DNA of 64,000 bases from Chryseobacterium herbae (GTDB lineage Bacteria > Bacteroidota > Bacteroidia > Flavobacteriales > Weeksellaceae): contig NZ_JAOAMU010000001.1 in assembly GCF_025154075.1 (NCBI RefSeq), forward strand, positions 964,958-1,028,957. The letters are read 5' to 3'. Shown in pieces: positions 63,488-64,000 of the stretch. Each line of letters begins with the position of its first letter. Within the stretch, counting starts at the first letter, position 1. The notes under the pieces are model-generated. The model saw only the letters and a list, made by a program, of their open reading frames with translations. It searched no databases and was not told where the DNA came from. The position numbers were made by a program, and so were the translations under genes.

Positions 63488-64000
63488 TTAATGAACTTTT
63501 CCTTTTTCTCCGCTTCTATTATCTATATCATTTTTCGCATGTTTATTGATAGAAGCATTTGTACTGGTCTCAATTCCTTTTTCACTATTTACAATGGTTT
63601 TCCCCTTCTTCGTCTCACTGTGTACATCTCCATCAATAATCTCTGTCAGCTTACCCGTAATAAACATACTGGCATCTCCAACGACCGAAGTAAGCTTCAT
63701 AGCTCCAACGTTTTGTGTATTGTTCAGACCGATACTGCTGGATTTATTCATCCCCACGATCGTATTCATATTCTCTCCCACATTAATATTCATATTCTTA
63801 CAGTTCAGGGTCATCGTTTCAGGAGCGGTGATCGTAATATTACTTCCTGTGGTATCCAGATGGATCTCGTTGCCGGATTTGTCGGTAATGATGATACTTT
63901 CATCTTCTGTAAAAACCACACGGTGACCGCTTCTGGTCTGGATAGATTTCACCCGGTTGTCTACACCGCCGCCCAATCCTATCCCGCCATGGAACATTCC
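63488..64000 (-). CDS. tssI: VgrG/TssI C-terminal part, cut by the window edge
   Basis: The last 170 or so residues of a second VgrG: MFHGGIGLGGGVDNRVKSIQ, then RSGHRVVFTEDESIIITDKSG and beta-helix repeats (NCKNMNINVGENMNTIVG), ending NRSGEKGKVH. The frame is open to base 64000, so the gene begins beyond the window. Its C-terminus differs from the complete VgrG, in keeping with different cargo (the metalloprotease immediately downstream). Confidence 0.85.
   Translation of the reverse strand, partial: GMFHGGIGLGGGVDNRVKSIQTRSGHRVVFTEDESIIITDKSGNEIHLDTTGSNITITAPETMTLNCKNMNINVGENMNTIVGMNKSSSIGLNNTQNVGAMKLTSVVGDASMFITGKLTEIIDGDVHSETKKGKTIVNSEKGIETSTNASINKHAKNDIDNRSGEKGKVH

Overview
This window looks like chromosomal DNA from a Chryseobacterium-like member of the Flavobacteriia (Bacteroidota). 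The DNA is AT-rich. Other pointers are a SusC/SusD pair, proteins with type IX secretion (T9SS) C-terminal sorting domains, an S46 dipeptidyl peptidase, TAnnTTTG -7 promoter elements, and a Bacteroidota-type (subtype iii) type VI secretion cluster. The genus is inferred from gene content and protein style. No rRNA, tRNA or CRISPR was seen.

Layout. 0-9 kb: a SusC/SusD nutrient uptake pair, a secreted glycerophosphodiesterase-like enzyme and an Oar-like TonB-dependent receptor, all on the minus strand. 9-16 kb, plus strand: ligA and two paralogous secreted LRR proteins with an EF-hand loop and a T9SS tail, each with a good terminator. 16-19.6 kb: five small or unknown genes. 19.6-31.3 kb: a K+ uptake (Kdp) locus. 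Reading along the minus strand it runs: a sigma-54-type response regulator, a repeat-rich promoter region, three tiny membrane ORFs (the third is kdpF), kdpA, kdpB, kdpC, a porin, a KdpD that has only its ATP-binding and USP domains, and a separate HAMP-PAS histidine kinase. There is no OmpR-type KdpE, so the usual KdpDE pair seems to be rebuilt from three separate proteins. 31.5-41.6 kb: M16 and S46 peptidases, an acetyltransferase/polysaccharide deacetylase pair, an NlpE-like lipoprotein, MgtC/SapB, a YdeI-family protein and an orphan Imm22. 41.7-46 kb: a decayed secreted gene followed by small secreted or membrane proteins of unknown function. 46.3-49.1 kb: polA.

49.5-64 kb: a type VI secretion region on the minus strand. 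It has two Hcp/TssD genes, one complete and one truncated VgrG, ClpV/TssH, a lytic transglycosylase with LysM, a LysM protein and two cargo modules. Module 1 is a candidate PAAR-like membrane-active protein flanked by two paralogous small membrane proteins. Module 2 is a zinc metalloprotease (HEIGHMLGLPH) overlapping a small lipoprotein gene. Both hcp promoters carry the same twin-dyad element (GTAG-N5-CTAC twice, 21 bp apart) at an activator-like distance.

Intergenic DNA is rich in repeats: a 29-bp palindrome (four copies), runs of CTCAAACTC/CCCTAAAA-type sequence, a 0.7-kb block of alternating repeats before the porin, AACCATTAAGA motifs between kdpA and kdpB, and a heptamer array at the left edge.
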